A DNA stretch of 64,000 bases from Auanema rhodensis (lineage: Eukaryota > Nematoda > Chromadorea > Rhabditida > Rhabditidae). The position numbers and the translations under genes are program-made. Position 1 is the stretch's first letter. The number at the start of each line of letters is the position of its first letter. The notes beneath the pieces were generated by a model, which saw only the letters and a list, made by a program, of their open reading frames with translations, searched no databases and was not told where the DNA came from. Below are positions 30,702 to 42,778 of the stretch, piece by piece. Location of the stretch: assembly GCA_964057225.1 (NCBI GenBank), contig OZ059898.1, positions 9,486,001 through 9,550,000 on the forward strand, written 5' to 3'.

Positions 30702-31725
30702 TATTTTGGCGAGCATTTATTACGATATAAAACATCCAGCTTCATATACATCAGCCAAGAATTTATTATCGCAAGCACGAAAACATGGCATTTCAAAGGT
30801 ACAAGTTGATGATTTTTTGCAAGATTCTGAAACTTTTACACGGCATAAACCAACCAGAATGCGTATGCAGACTAGAAAGACTAGAGGATGTGGTCGATTT
30901 CTAACAGTGCAAGCAGATTTGGTTGATATGCAAAAATATAAAAAATTAAACGACGGCTATGCTTACATGTTGACCATGATTGATGTTTATACACGCATGT
31001 TATATGTTAGGCCTTTGAAAACTAAAGGTGGTATAGAGGTTGCTAGTGCATTTGAAAATTTATTCAAGAATTTTATACCAATTCAGTTGATTACTGATAA
31101 TGGCACAGAGTTTTATAATAGTCATTGTGAAAAACTATTCAAAAAGTTTGCCATACTGCACGGATCTACAAGTTCACCACAAAAGGCTGCAATGGTGGAG
31201 CGAGCAAATAGAACTTTAAAAACACGCATGATGAAATATCTCTATTACAAGAATAATCATCGTTGGATTGATATCCTAGATGATTTGGTTGAAGGAATAA
31301 ACAAATCTTATAACCGCTCTATAAAAATGCGGCCCATTGATGTTAAAGCAAATATATTCATTGAAGAATATGCACCAGCTGTTAAAAGCCGCTTTAAAAT
31401 TGGTGATACTGTTCGCATAAGCAAAAATAGGCGTACTTTTGAAAAAAGCTACGAGTCTGGATATACAATGGAGCTGTTCACAATTGATGAGGTTGTAACC
31501 GGAAACCCAACCGTGTATAAACTTGTAGATTATAATGGTGAACGTATAAAGGGAATATTCTACGAACCTGAACTTGTCTTGGCTACTAATAAAAGCAACA
31601 AGTACTATATAGAAAAAGTTTTAAAAGAGCGTACTCGAAGCGGTAAACGTCAAGTATTTGTAAAATGGAGTGGATATCCCGACAACTTTAATGAATGGAT
31701 AGATGCAGAAAATTTAAATGTATAA
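30658..31725 (+). CDS. Maverick A integrase with chromodomain
   Basis: 355 aa from the ATG at 30658 (open from 30607). It has the same DDE residues and chromodomain as the Maverick B enzyme and keeps the codon that Maverick B has lost (IDVYTRM), so this is the more standard copy. Intact frame, though the element has lost one TIR and the polymerase. Confidence 0.92.
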   Translation: MAKVVKGSTLDYGNDILASIYYDIKHPASYTSAKNLLSQARKHGISKVQVDDFLQDSETFTRHKPTRMRMQTRKTRGCGRFLTVQADLVDMQKYKKLNDGYAYMLTMIDVYTRMLYVRPLKTKGGIEVASAFENLFKNFIPIQLITDNGTEFYNSHCEKLFKKFAILHGSTSSPQKAAMVERANRTLKTRMMKYLYYKNNHRWIDILDDLVEGINKSYNRSIKMRPIDVKANIFIEEYAPAVKSRFKIGDTVRISKNRRTFEKSYESGYTMELFTIDEVVTGNPTVYKLVDYNGERIKGIFYEPELVLATNKSNKYYIEKVLKERTRSGKRQVFVKWSGYPDNFNEWIDAENLNV

Positions 31726-32020
31726 TTTTTCAATGTTATAAACAATTGTAATTATAATAAATGATTTATTTGATATATCGCATAATGTAACAATAAAAAA
31801 CCAGCAAAATACAAACAACAATTCAACCTGCAAAAAAAAAAATGTAGACTATTCAAATTTTCAAATTCTTACCAGTTGGTTGATCATTCGTCCTCAATTG
31901 ATGAGCCATTGATGGATAATCGCAAGAGCTGGAAAAAAAAATGTTACGGCTGAGAATATAAAAATGCCACATAACAAAACAAGAATAAAACGCCAATTGT
32001 ACTATTTGTGCTTGTTGTAG
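31726..32020. other. Gap between convergent Maverick A genes
   Basis: Mirror of 15680-15972 in Maverick B, with the same orphan exon-like segment (about 31873-31928) on the minus strand. No independent gene seen. Confidence 0.45.
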
Positions 32021-32577
32021 TTAAAATGAAGGATCAAAGCGGATAAACATGTTCAGGTTGAGTGCTTCTGGACTTAGTTTAAAGTAGAATACATTCTGCT
32101 TATAACCAAAAGTCTTTACAGTAGCCTCATCTGCATATATAACAATATAGCCCATATTGTTCAACAATTGCTTGCACGTCATGGTGTTATAAGAGCGCAT
32201 CTAAAAAAAATGATAAAATTGAAAATAAATAAATATGCAAGCTTACATTAATAGAAAAGTTTTCGGGCTTATAGTGACGAAATTCCTTCAAAAGACCCAA
32301 CGCATCATTCCTTCCTCTACACTTTATACAGAGGCTGAAACAGTGATACTCGTCTATAACCTGAGAGACAAATTGGTCTCATTAATACACTCCTTGGTGG
32401 AGTGCTCTCTCTCAGAATCTCAATCTGCTTTATTGGTGAATCTAAATTAAAGATTTAAAAAATACAAGTTAAGGTTAAACTTGTGAAATTTGGAGCTGGT
32501 GTGGGTGGTCGTGGTACTTCAGGTTCAGGCGATTTGCGCACAACATTTGTCACATCAGCAAGTACAGCACGCTTCAT
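32021..32577 (-). CDS. Maverick A three-exon cysteine-rich protein
   Basis: Counterpart of 15094-15679. The cysteine block and both introns are recognisable. The first intron donor region differs: the stretch holding the usual donor is altered so that a GTTTAA site six bases earlier would have to be used, which keeps the frame. The stop is TAA in place of TGA. TATA box at 32729-32737 on the minus strand. Confidence 0.6.
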
Positions 32578-33200
32578 TTCCGCTGAAGATCCAACTTTCT
32601 AAAAATTAAGAAAAACTTGCAGAGAGGAGCAGTCTATGGCGATTGGCAAAGAGTGGCAGGAGATGGTGAAACGTCGGATCCTCGGATAGTTGGCAGAGCT
32701 GAAATGTAAATGTAGCAAAATTGCCAGCCTTTTATACAAAGATTTTTGTAAACTACAACCCATTGTGTTACAATCAAGTTTGCTGATGAAATTCTTTTAT
32801 TAATTAGATTTTACAGCATATTTATGCAGATATACTCATCTCGTCGACAGTTGCCAGCAGTTGGCGCACTCTGAACCTGTAAACAATCTGCATATTAATT
32901 AGTTTTTACATCTCTTTAAACATTATTGTTCACCGTTTGTGCCATAAACAACAGCCATCTCTGTAAAACATTTAGGCTTTTTAAACTTTGCTTAATAGCT
33001 CATATATTATTCATAGTATACTTTTACACCCATATTGTAGCACAAAACATATGACTACCAACGTTTTATATGTAAAAATATTTCTTTCTTGAATATTTAA
33101 TAATGATTATATCACGAAACTAAAACTTTTGAAATGTTAAAATGTTTATACTATATTTAAACCCCCACAGTGCAGTTATTAGTGTTTATTAACCATCGAT

Positions 33201-34200
33201 ATGCGTTTCATTGAGGTCAGCGCAACTGTTTGTTAATCTTATTGTATTTACCTTCAATGTGTGCTCTATAGAGTTATTGTATTGTTATATTAGTAAAATA
33301 AAGTTTAAAACTAGTCTTTTCTTTTAATTTGAAACTTTTACTTGTTAGAATAAATATAATTAATAACAATTTGTAATTTCAAAAATTAATAATTTAATGT
33401 CATTCTTATCGAATTAACCTTCGATATGTGTTCCATTAAATTTTGGTATTTCATATCGTTCTTATCGAATTAACCTTCGATATGTGTTCCATTAAATTTT
33501 GGTATTTCATATCGTTCTTATCGAATTAACCTTCGATATGTGTTCCATTAAATTTTGGTATTTCATATCGTTCTTATCGAATTAACTTTCGACATGTGTT
33601 CCATTGAATTACCCATAACAAGTACGGTGAACAAAATTATCTACATGCAAAAATTTTATTGTTCTTTAAAAATAAAAACAGTAAAAAAACACAATATTAT
33701 AACATAATAAACAAAATAAGTAAACAAACATTATTAATAAATATAATAAATGAACAAAGTAATAAAATTTAAAAACAAATTAATATATTTAAAATTTAAA
33801 TATAATTTATATATATAAAGGTTAAATATAATTTAAATATTTAAAGTTTAAATAAAATTTATATATATATATAAAATTTAAATATAATTTAAATATTTAA
33901 AATTAAGATTTTTATTTTACTTAATATATTTAAAAATAATTAAAAACATATACATACATTTGAAAAAACAAATTTAAAATTTGATTTAAAAAAAAAAAAA
34001 AAATCATGATTTTTAAATTTAAAAAAGGAAAATCCATGAACCATGATCCCAAAATATGATTTTAACAGCTGACGCTCAAAAATATGTTTTTGACAGCTGA
34101 CGCGACCCAAAAGTATGTTTTTAGCAGCTGACGCCCCCAAAAGTATGTTTTTGACAGCTGTTTGGGGGCGTGGTTAGTAAATTTTGCACGGCTCTCTACT
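33201..34200 (-). repeat. Remaining terminal inverted repeat of Maverick A
   Basis: Matches the left TIR of Maverick B and continues inward with the same unique sequence (32700-33200). Four 56-bp units, a shorter AT block, then the 31-bp units, ending GGCTCTCTACT at 34200. BEL/Pao coding sequence begins at the next base. Confidence 0.92.
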
Positions 34201-37200
34201 GATAACGCCTCAAAAGGAAACGACTAAGCTCAGAATAGTCTACGATGCCTCCGGACATTACCAAAACAAGCCAAGCTTGAACGACGTCATTCACCAAGGC
34301 CCATTAATCCTTCCTTCTCTTATAGGGATGATACTACGATTCAGATGCGGACCAATAGCAATGATTGCTGACGTTAAAAACCCCTTTCTTCAAATCCGAC
34401 TACACAAATCCGAAAGAGACGCGACACGATTCTTCTGGTTAAATGACATCAATCAACCAATCACACCAGAAAACATAAGGACACTTCGTTTTTGCCGAGT
34501 TCCGTTTGGCATCAACGCTTCTCCATTCCTACTCAGCGCAACTATACGCTATCATCTGATGCAAAGAAGTTACGAAAACTTTCTTGCCCATCAAATAAAG
34601 GAAAACCTCTACGTCGACAACTTACTCTTAGCATGTGATTCGAGCGAAAAGATATGTCTCTGGTATCAAGACATCAAAAACATATTCGCAGAAATGAATA
34701 TGACACTCCAAGAGTTCATATCTAACGACGCTACCTTCAACAACAACCTCAGTATGGAAAAGAAAAACAGTTCAACAACACCCAAAGTATTGGGACTACC
34801 TTGGGACACCAAGACTGATCAATGGATTATCGAGACGAAGATAACAGAAACAAAACCAACCAAAAGAGGCATAACTCAAGCTATAGCCTCAATCTTCGAT
34901 CCTATGGGAATGATCTGCCCCAGCCTTCATCCACTCCGTCTGTTTTTACAATCACTGTGGACAGAAAATTTTGACTGGGACACAACACTTCCCCATGAGC
35001 TGCAACAAAAATGGAAAGAATTGTCAGACAATTTCCACATGGTAAAAGCGATTCCTCGCTCACTACCATCAGACCCAACAAACTCATATCATCTGGTCAC
35101 CTGCGCAGATTCCAGCGGATCTGCGTTAGGATTTTGCGTCTACATCTTATCAGCATCAACTCGCAAACCCAGACTCATGTTTGCAAAATCAAAGTTGCAC
35201 TCCAAGAATTCATCCATCACGATCCCAAAAGCAGAAATCTCTGCTCTCACAATAGGAGTATCAAACACTCTGAAAATCGCCAAAGAAATCAGAAACAACA
35301 TCAAGATAGAAACTGCTACCTTTCTATCCGACTCTGAGATAGCACTTGCTTGGATCCGACAGAAACCAGACCAGAAAACAACTGGAGTCTTGGTACAAAA
35401 CCACATCAAAGAAATCAACGAATGCGCAGAACAACTGGAAGATATGGAAATAAAGACCTTCTTTGGTTATATCAACACGAAGGATAATCCAGCCGACATC
35501 GCCACAAGAGGTTGTACCACAGCAGAGCTAAGTGACCATTACTGGTGGAATCCACAAGCTCAACTCGAACGAGCAATCAATGGTCCATTATTCACTCTTC
35601 CACAGAATGAAGTGAATGTTCACATGACAACTACGGATGACGACTCAAACGAAGAACCATGGATATCAGACTGTTCCTCATGGACACAGGCACAAGAAAA
35701 ATGGATAGCAACTCATTATCCACTCACTGAAGCTTGTACACCTCAATATTATGAAGAAGCAGAACTAAATCTACTACACCTTCATCAAAGAAATTTGATG
35801 GTTCGTCTGACAGCAGCCCAAAGAAACGATCTCCGTCCACTCCTCAGAGATCACCTCTGGCACAGTAGAGGACGAATGGAAAACGCTGAGCTAGAGCAAT
35901 CAGCTAAGCTTCCTATCATCATCCTTCCCAAAACACCAACCGCACGACTCCTCATAGAGCACTTCCATGAAAAATTTCACAAAAGTACTGCTCATACCAT
36001 GGCGGAGGTACGACAAAAATACTGGATTCCTCAACTACGTTCCCAGACACAAGCAGTCATAAGGAAATGCGCAAACTGTCAAAGGCTTAACAACCGGCCA
36101 TTTACATACCCTCCATCAGGAAACGTACCATCCAGACGACTCCAACGAAGCCAACCCTTCAAACATGTAGGTCTCGACTACTTCGGACCCATCACAGTCA
36201 AAGACGGAAATACGAAAGTCTGGAGCTGCATCTACACCTGCACGGTGACAAGACACATCCATCTTGAGGTGATTCACAACCTCACAGCTACCGCATTTCT
36301 CAACTGTTTACGAAAAATCTGGGCACGACGTGGATGCCCATCGAGAATAACCTGCGACAACGCAAGCACCTTTGAGCTTGGTCAAAAGGTTGCAAACAAA
36401 CTCTTCACTACAACAGACAGCGGAAATCAATACAAAATTCGCTGGCACAACATCACCCCCTATGCCCCATGGCAAGGCGGTTTTTACGAAAGACTTATTA
36501 GGTCCGTGAAGGAAGCTCTCTACAAAACACTCCACAGTACTCCAACTACTGAAGAGCTCACAATAACCCTTGCAGAGTGTGAAGCTACAATAAACACACG
36601 TCCACTCACATACATCGGTACAGATACCAACAAAGATGAGATCATACGACCATGCGATTTCATCTATAAAGACATCGACTTGAACATCTCTGTCGAATCA
36701 GAAGAAGAAATGGATGAGTATTACATTGACAGCGCAGCGCTACAAACTCAAGCTGATACAGAACGAGCCATTCACTTATCAAGGAAACGCACAAACAAGT
36801 TCTGGGAACTCTGGACAGACCTATACCTGAAAGAGATCCGCGCTACGCACCATCACAACATTTCAGTTAAGAAAGCGGGAACAAAGTTAACTCCATTCAT
36901 CGGTCAAATCGTCCTAATCAACGAGCTTCCCATTCCCCGTCACAAATGTAGTACGGGAAAAATAACTCAAGTTCACCCCGACAGATCAGGAAACATCAGA
37001 GAAGCAACGCTGATTTCGGAAACAGGTCGAGAAATAAAAAGACCTGTCAACTTACTGCACTCATTGGAAATCTCAGATAACGAGATCCCAGAAAAACTCA
37101 AAGATAACGCAACACCAAAAGAACCTGTTCATGAAAAAAGAAGAACCAACTTACGCTACTTACCACAAGTATGGTACGGAGATACAACCAATACACTCCT

Positions 37201-37603
37201 CACTTTCTTCACAATACTAGCGATTTTTGGACCAATGGCCTCAGCAAACCCAACAATTTCATGCAACTCCCACGGAGTTCATATCCATGGAATCAGTACG
37301 GCAAACCAACAAGTGTGCATCCAAAACACATGCTTCAACAGTAGTAACAACGGAGACGTCACTCTTCCCACGGCAGAAAAACTGACGGACTATCAAGTCA
37401 GTTGGACATTTTTTCACAACTCCAGACTTCAACACATGTACTTAACATGCCCAGGAGTCCACTTCTGCTCTACAGTTACCTGCACATTTTGTACAGCAAC
37501 CCTGCTCAATCCATCGTGTTGGCCTTGGACTTCAATCTTGCTAGTGACACTCATAGTATACATGATCACAGCCTTATGCTACGGATTACTATACACACCA
37601 TAG
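34201..37603 (+). pseudogene. BEL/Pao pol (RT to integrase) running into a glycoprotein N-terminal part
   Basis: Open for 1134 codons after the Maverick junction; the 5' part of RT is missing. RT: RIVYDAS, FCRVPFGINASPF and LYVDNLLL (YVDN in place of YVDD). RNase H: CADSSGSALG, PKAEISAL, LSDSEIALAW. Integrase: HFHEKFH...CANC zinc finger, LDYFGP, CDNAS and GGFYERL for DDE. The C-terminal domain (FWELW, GQIVLINELP, RPVNLLHSLE) is DUF5641-like. Without a stop it continues into a signal-peptide-like segment (TLLTFFTILAIFGPMASA, about 37190-37240), a cysteine-rich stretch and a membrane helix, as in a glycoprotein N subunit. Confidence 0.9.
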
Positions 37604-39778
37604 GTTATCGGCAAACCAATTCGTCTGTGGTGCTATATAATCTTCTCACTCACACTGACAATTGGACGAAGATTGAAGTAACTCTTCTCAAAAAGAAGGC
37701 AATCTGTCATTCCTCTTCTTGCAATAATACTGTTAGAAATAGGAAACACCTCTGCATGTCAAGAATTGAACATGATTTCAACAAAAGAATCGTCATGCAC
37801 TCAAAACGAATGTCGAATCCGAACATCAGAACGACTTACCATCAGCCCATACAGTCAGGAAGCATGCCTCTCATTTACCAACAACGATGACAAAATCACT
37901 TTCCTACGCATCCAGTGGATCAAAAGCACTTATTCTTGCGAAGTAAATTCATTATACTTCACTAGAGAAAGCATCACCCAAGTCCAAGACAGCAAACGCT
38001 GCCCACTAACTGGATCCTGCCAAGAGACAAAATGCGCCATGATCAGAGAAGACACCAAGATCAATGAACTAACAATGGCCAACCAATACCCAGGACAAAC
38101 ATTCTGCACAGAATCTTGTGGAGGCATTGGCTGCGGATGCTTCTATCCATCATCCGGTTGCCTCTTCTACAGAACGTATATGAAACCCACGGACAAATCC
38201 ATTTACAAAGTCTTCACTTGCACAGAATGGTCACAATCTACTCAGATGCTACTTACCTATCAAAATGGAACGAATATAATTACCAGAAACATCACCTTAC
38301 ACGGCGATTTGATTTCTTTGTCTCCATTCAAGATAACACTTACCAGCATTACTTCACCCGTCATACCAGCAATGCATTACAAATTCATTCGAAATCTGAA
38401 GAAAACAGCAGTCTGGAACCAACCAGCAACTCTATCTTGCTCATCAAGAGAGAAAGCAATAAAAATGGAATGCCAAGCTACTCCACATTGCGATTGTTCA
38501 CCAGCCGAAGATACCGTGAATTGTCGATGCAAAGACTACTCTTTGAATACATCATTTGAAAATGTGAAAAGTGCCTTACCACTCATCACACCTGCCTACT
38601 CCATCGAATCTTCAAATCGCAAAGTTCACATAACTGTCAACCGTAACATTATGGCCGAACTACACATCACAATTGATGGCAAATTCCAAAGCTCATTCAA
38701 TTACAGCTCGGAATTTTGCGACATAACAGACTCCATGTTAACAGGCTGTTACAACTGTCAAAACGGAGCACAGGCTAAAATTATATGTTCCTCATCAACA
38801 AATACTCTCGCGGCAACAACTTGCGAAGGTACAGCATTCATGCTACACTGCAGCCCTGAAGGAACAATGAACACTATTCGACTTCCAATGACAACAGCTT
38901 CACCTCGGACACAGTGTTCATACACTTGCGGAAAACAAACGAAGTCATTTTTGCTCACCGGAATATTATATTACGTGAATAATATGGAAGATCTCAACAA
39001 ACACTGCGTCGATGGAAATCACTCCTCCATTCATGAGTCAGTTATATCTTTCCCATGGCCTGATATCACTCATTTCTACGACATTTACCTTAACTGGTAC
39101 CGAGAACTTCTATTTTGTCTCATACTGATATTATCCGCATTGGCCATTTCGTATTACATCATGACGACATACTCCATCGCCATCGCGAGCAACACACTTT
39201 TCTTCGCCATCAGAATTATTAAAACAACGCTCCACCTACCCATCGTTACGCTTCGTTTCCTCAGGCGCCTCCTCTTCCTCATCACTCAACGGAAGACCCA
39301 CGTCGCTATCATACTCTTATTCCTAATCATGACAACTCACGCCACCACTTTTCGCGAAACTCTTGCTTCCTCAGCCGAGAGAAAACAATCATATTTACGT
39401 CTGTCCTTAGACAAAAGAAATGATTACTACAAGGGCCTATTGCAATCCATGGATCTATCTCTGAAAACTTTATTCCAACTTGAAGCGATTACGAATACTA
39501 CTGCTAGAGACATCCAACTTGCCGCTACTGATATTCTCTGTTATTTCATCAAAATAAAAGACTTTATCAACACAGCCAGGACCTATAATGTATTCGAAAA
39601 GGAGCTTACTGATCTACAACTATTTGGAAACGAGAAACGACTCACCGAATTGGTGGAAAGGATTCATAAGGACCACTTGGACGACGTAAAATTGGACATG
39701 CCCTACGATCCTTTGAGGGCCCATCAAGAAAGAGAAGCTGTGAAACATCGCCTCCACGCAAATCGAACATCATTGTAG
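37604..39778 (+). pseudogene. BEL/Pao envelope: phlebovirus-type Gc-like glycoprotein
   Basis: Same frame as the preceding pol after a TAG (37601) and a TAA (37679). A hydrophobic, signal-like stretch (about 37706-37745) leads into a cysteine-rich ectodomain. It has the phlebovirus G2-type cysteine pattern CGGIGCGCF, many NxS/T sites and two hydrophobic membrane segments (about 39105-39170 and 39300-39345), and ends in a long charged tail. The family is a class II fusion protein known from invertebrate BEL/Pao elements. Whether the two stops are mutations or natural ORF ends cannot be told from one copy. Confidence 0.82.
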
Positions 39779-40044
39779 TGGAAGCGCAACCAGAACTCAA
39801 GCTTCTGGTAAATGAGATGAAGGATCTCCGCAAGGACATCCAACAACTTACAGCACCATTGAACCTCATCATTGAGGAACTTCGCTGCATCAAAAACCTC
39901 TTCCAGAAGAGGTCTTTACCTGATATCTGCACACAAGGGACTCAAACTCCCTCCAAGCCAAAGCTGAAGGAGACAGAAGCCACACCACCAAACAAGCCCT
40001 CGACGAGCAAGGAATCTCTGCCTTCCTACGTCGACCTTTTCTGA
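39778..40044 (+). CDS. Small ORF after the BEL/Pao envelope
   Basis: 88 codons open from the base where the envelope stop ends; the first ATG is at about 39817. Helical N-terminal half with heptad-like leucines (coiled-coil-like), then a Pro/Ser/Lys tail ending in PSYVDLF. It is the last gene before the polypurine tract. No family recognised; an accessory protein or a frameshifted envelope tail are both possible. Confidence 0.45.
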   Translation: MEAQPELKLLVNEMKDLRKDIQQLTAPLNLIIEELRCIKNLFQKRSLPDICTQGTQTPSKPKLKETEATPPNKPSTSKESLPSYVDLF

Positions 40045-40065
40045 ACAATGCTATTATAGCATAAT

Positions 40066-40077
40066 CGGCGGCGGGAG
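40066..40077 (+). promoter_or_regulatory. Polypurine tract of the BEL/Pao provirus
   Basis: CGGCGGCGGGAG sits directly before the LTR start TGTGCGAACG. It is only partly purine but is in the expected place. Confidence 0.6.
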
Positions 40078-40738
40078 TGTGCGAACGCACTCCATCTTTC
40101 CCATACTCTTTTTTGGACAACGATGCACTTTTATTCCCACTATTCTATTCACCTATGACTCATACGTGCCGCACACACACATGCAAGTTTATCCGATTAC
40201 TCACCAGATGTTCCTTCCTTATTGTCTCTTAAACACATCTGTCCATCTTAACCTTTTATGTTTAATCTTGTTCTCTTATTGCCTATAGTCTATTTTAATC
40301 TTATGAATTCGTTTAGCTCAATCAATAATCTTGTAAGTTGCAATCGAGGTCTAAATGGCTCATGACTCATTCGCCCACTCGCGCATCCTGCAAAATCTGG
40401 GAGATGCCGCACAGGATAAGACATGACTCATCTACACTTAGCCTGCCCCCACAACTGACAGCAGAAGGCACATTCAATCTGTGGCAAATGCTGTATTCTC
40501 TGTATATTCTATTCTATTCTAATATTCAGCCCACGTATCTGCTCCATATTTACTTTGTATTCTTGCTTCGTATTGTGTTCATCTATATTCCTATTTTTGT
40601 CAAAGTTGTCTTTACCAGTTCTCTCTTAATAAATCGTTGTCCAAGGAACCTAGCGTTCTCGTTCTCTACACTTCAAATCCACTGAACCACTCATGCCTGT
40701 TTTACGCTCTCCTACTTCAAAGGACTCCAGTCAAAACA
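40078..40738 (+). repeat. 3' LTR of BEL/Pao provirus (661 bp)
   Basis: Begins TGTGCGAACG and ends CAAAACA, followed by the target duplication GCAGT (40739-40743). Its first 209 bp equal the truncated 5' LTR at 12105 with one mismatch. AATAAA at about 40627 may be the polyadenylation signal. Confidence 0.9.
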
Positions 40739-40987
40739 GCAGTGGTCGACCTCCGACAGTCGATCCTTGTCGTATTGGTAACATAGGATTTTGAGCGTTT
40801 CAGTGCTGGCATTCGCTCTTGTTAGTCCTTGAACTAACTCTTTCAGGATCTTCTCTTTTCTGGGGCGGTTGCCGATGGTATTGGCTCCTAGCTGTTTCAA
40901 TTCTCTTACTAATAATTGAATTGAAAGCCATCTCTTTTTGGCCATCATGTGGGGGATTTCGACGGCTTCAGGAAGTTGGGTGGACAT
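40739..40987 (-). CDS. 5' part of the ORF split by the BEL/Pao provirus
   Basis: Begins with an ATG at 40987 (MSTQLPEAV) and supplies 83 codons; the remaining 37 codons plus stop are at 11986-12099. Charged and helical (RELKQLGANTIGN, ILKELVQGL), like the N-terminus of a BEL/Pao gag, but this is only a resemblance. If it is gag, an older element served as target for the younger provirus. Confidence 0.6.
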
Positions 40988-41180
40988 TGTTGTCTTTGGT
41001 ACTGTTTTCTATCCTTTTATTCTTTTAAAACTTAGTCGGTCCTTTCCTTTCTTTTTGTCGCCTCCTTTTTGGCCAGTTAGGTAAAAAGGTGATGAGGATT
41101 TTTAATTAAAAAACTTTGCAGTGATGTTTGAAAGATTCCAAGTATGATGTATAATTTTATTTTGAAATTTTGGTGATTAA

Positions 41181-41685
41181 TGTGTTTCTTAAAATTCGAG
41201 CCTGAGTTATGAGTTTTAATTTCGAATCTGGTTATTGAAAATCAAAAAAAGATTTTTTTCATTTGACCACTACAACAGCACCGAACTTGGATAACAGCGA
41301 TAAGCTGAGTTCAAACTTCGAAGAAATTGAAATCTTCATATCTCCTCTTAATCATATTGTTCCATAATTGTTTCCAATTTTTTTTGAATAAGAGGGAGAA
41401 TGCAATCTAATATGTGACGATTTTTTTTATAGAATATAGTGGTTCCGTGGTGTAATGATTAACATTTAGGACTCCAAGTGCTGCGACCCGAGTTTATATC
41501 AAAACCGAACTTTCAAGATTCGTTTTTTGTTTCGACCGAAATACGTTTCACAGATTTACTACAGTTTTTGTTCAAAACTTATAGTCCTAAAAATACCTCT
41601 ATACCACACTATGAAGCAGCGTAGAACCTATCAGGAGATCCGGCGATATTTCTCCCCAGAGTATTCGTAATACTTTAAATTTTTC
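41181..41685. repeat. 504-bp composite repeat, copy 2
   Basis: Near-identical to 11000-11503, same orientation, 30.18 kb away. It carries the tRNA-like stretch at 41441-41512. Its right end continues without a break into the Tc1-like pseudogene, which shows which side the composite came from. Confidence 0.82.
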
Positions 41686-42544
41686 TTCTTTGGTGGAACA
41701 TTGAAATCCAGCAGCTTTGCGGCCAAGTTCTCGCCATAGATGTTCGATGGGGTTCAAGTCGGGCGACTGGCTTGGCCACTTGAGAACATTCAGGCGTTGT
41801 TCTTCGAAGAAGCTCATTGTTGAACGTGCCGTGTGCTTTGGATCATTATCTTGCTTTAGAATAAACCTTGCATTATCGCAAGATATCCTGGTAATCCGAG
41901 GCACATTCTTCCTTCCACACGAAAAAGTAGTCCTACTTCAGAAGAGCAGAAGCAACCCCAAACCATGATAGTGCCTCCACCATACTTGACTGTGGGTCGT
42001 AGGTATTTGGGGTTGTATCTTGTATTGGGAGGTCTACGAACCATAGCAGGACCATCATTTCCGAATAAGCAAAACTTGCTTTTATCGGTAAAAATAACGG
42101 AGGGCCAGTCTTCAAAGGTCCAATTCAGATGTTTGTGGGCGAATTCCACTCTAGCTAGCCTGTTGTTGACACTGATAAGAGGCTTACGGGCTGAGATCCT
42201 GGCTCCTTGTATTCTAGCTATCAGTCTTCTTCTCACGTTTGACGCGTGTAGCTGTACAGAGCACATTTTCAAAAGGTGTTAACTCAGAGCGGTGGACGTT
42301 AACTCTGGATGTTTAGTAACAAGCTTAACTAACATTTCTTCCTGTCTTTGTGTGGTTTTCCGTGGTCTTCCTCTCATTTCTTCTTGTATAGGATAAGGTC
42401 GAGCATCATCTTTGAACACTTGATGCACAGTACTTTTTGGAATACTGAAGAGCTCGCTGATTTTTCTTATTGTCAGCACTTTTGCTTTCAAGTTACGGAT
42501 TATAACTCTTACTTCCTAACACGTCTTCTTTCCTTTAGCCATCT
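41635..42544 (-). pseudogene. Tc1-like transposase, broken, C-terminus replaced
   Basis: Starts at an ATG at about 42544 (MAKGKK), with a stop after eight codons, then HTH segments (RKISELFSIPKSTV), frameshifts near 42275 and 41880, and DDE parts: [28 protein letters not shown] (DD34E spacing). After SPDLL the sequence leaves the Tc1 family and enters the composite repeat. Confidence 0.88.
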
Positions 42545-42778
42545 AAATAATAAAAAATGAATTTTGCATTTTAATTATTCATGCTTCCAAAAATAGAAAA
42601 TTTCAATCGTTAAATTGATTATTTTGTTCCAGTAGATTGATGCCTATTTTCTGAAAAAATGATACTTCATAAGCCTGAAATATTGATTTTTTATTAAATT
42701 GTTTTTGTTGTAGTTTGTAAGGTGTTTCTGGGGCCACTAAGATATTTTTGTCCAAGGTTTTTTGCACATGACTATATA

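Larger units (their letters stand above)
12313..34200 (-). mobile_element. Maverick/Polinton A, left part deleted, carrying Maverick B
   Basis: Oriented opposite to Maverick B. Kept: N-terminus of the minor capsid gene, ATPase (twice, the second copy partial), the 102-aa and 238-aa genes, integrase, the cysteine-rich three-exon gene and one terminal inverted repeat ending at 34200. Lost: the other TIR, polymerase, major capsid, protease and the rest of the minor capsid gene. The right-hand flank is GATAAC (34201-34206), which would be one copy of its 6-bp target duplication; the partner is deleted. Confidence 0.88.
12105..40738 (+). mobile_element. BEL/Pao provirus, interrupted by Maverick A and internally deleted
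   Basis: The two ends are matching LTR sequence and are flanked by the same 5 bp (GCAGT). The 5' LTR keeps its first about 209 bp, with one mismatch to the 3' LTR, so insertion was recent. The 5' internal part (gag, protease, start of RT) is gone. Maverick A sits inside the RT, and downstream the pol and envelope-like genes are present (34201-40044). Confidence 0.88.

Noticed and set aside
11000..41685. The two 504-bp direct repeats as LTRs of a giant element
   Set aside because: They contain Tc1 coding sequence, lack TG..CA ends and have no matching target duplications; a duplicated composite repeat explains them better.
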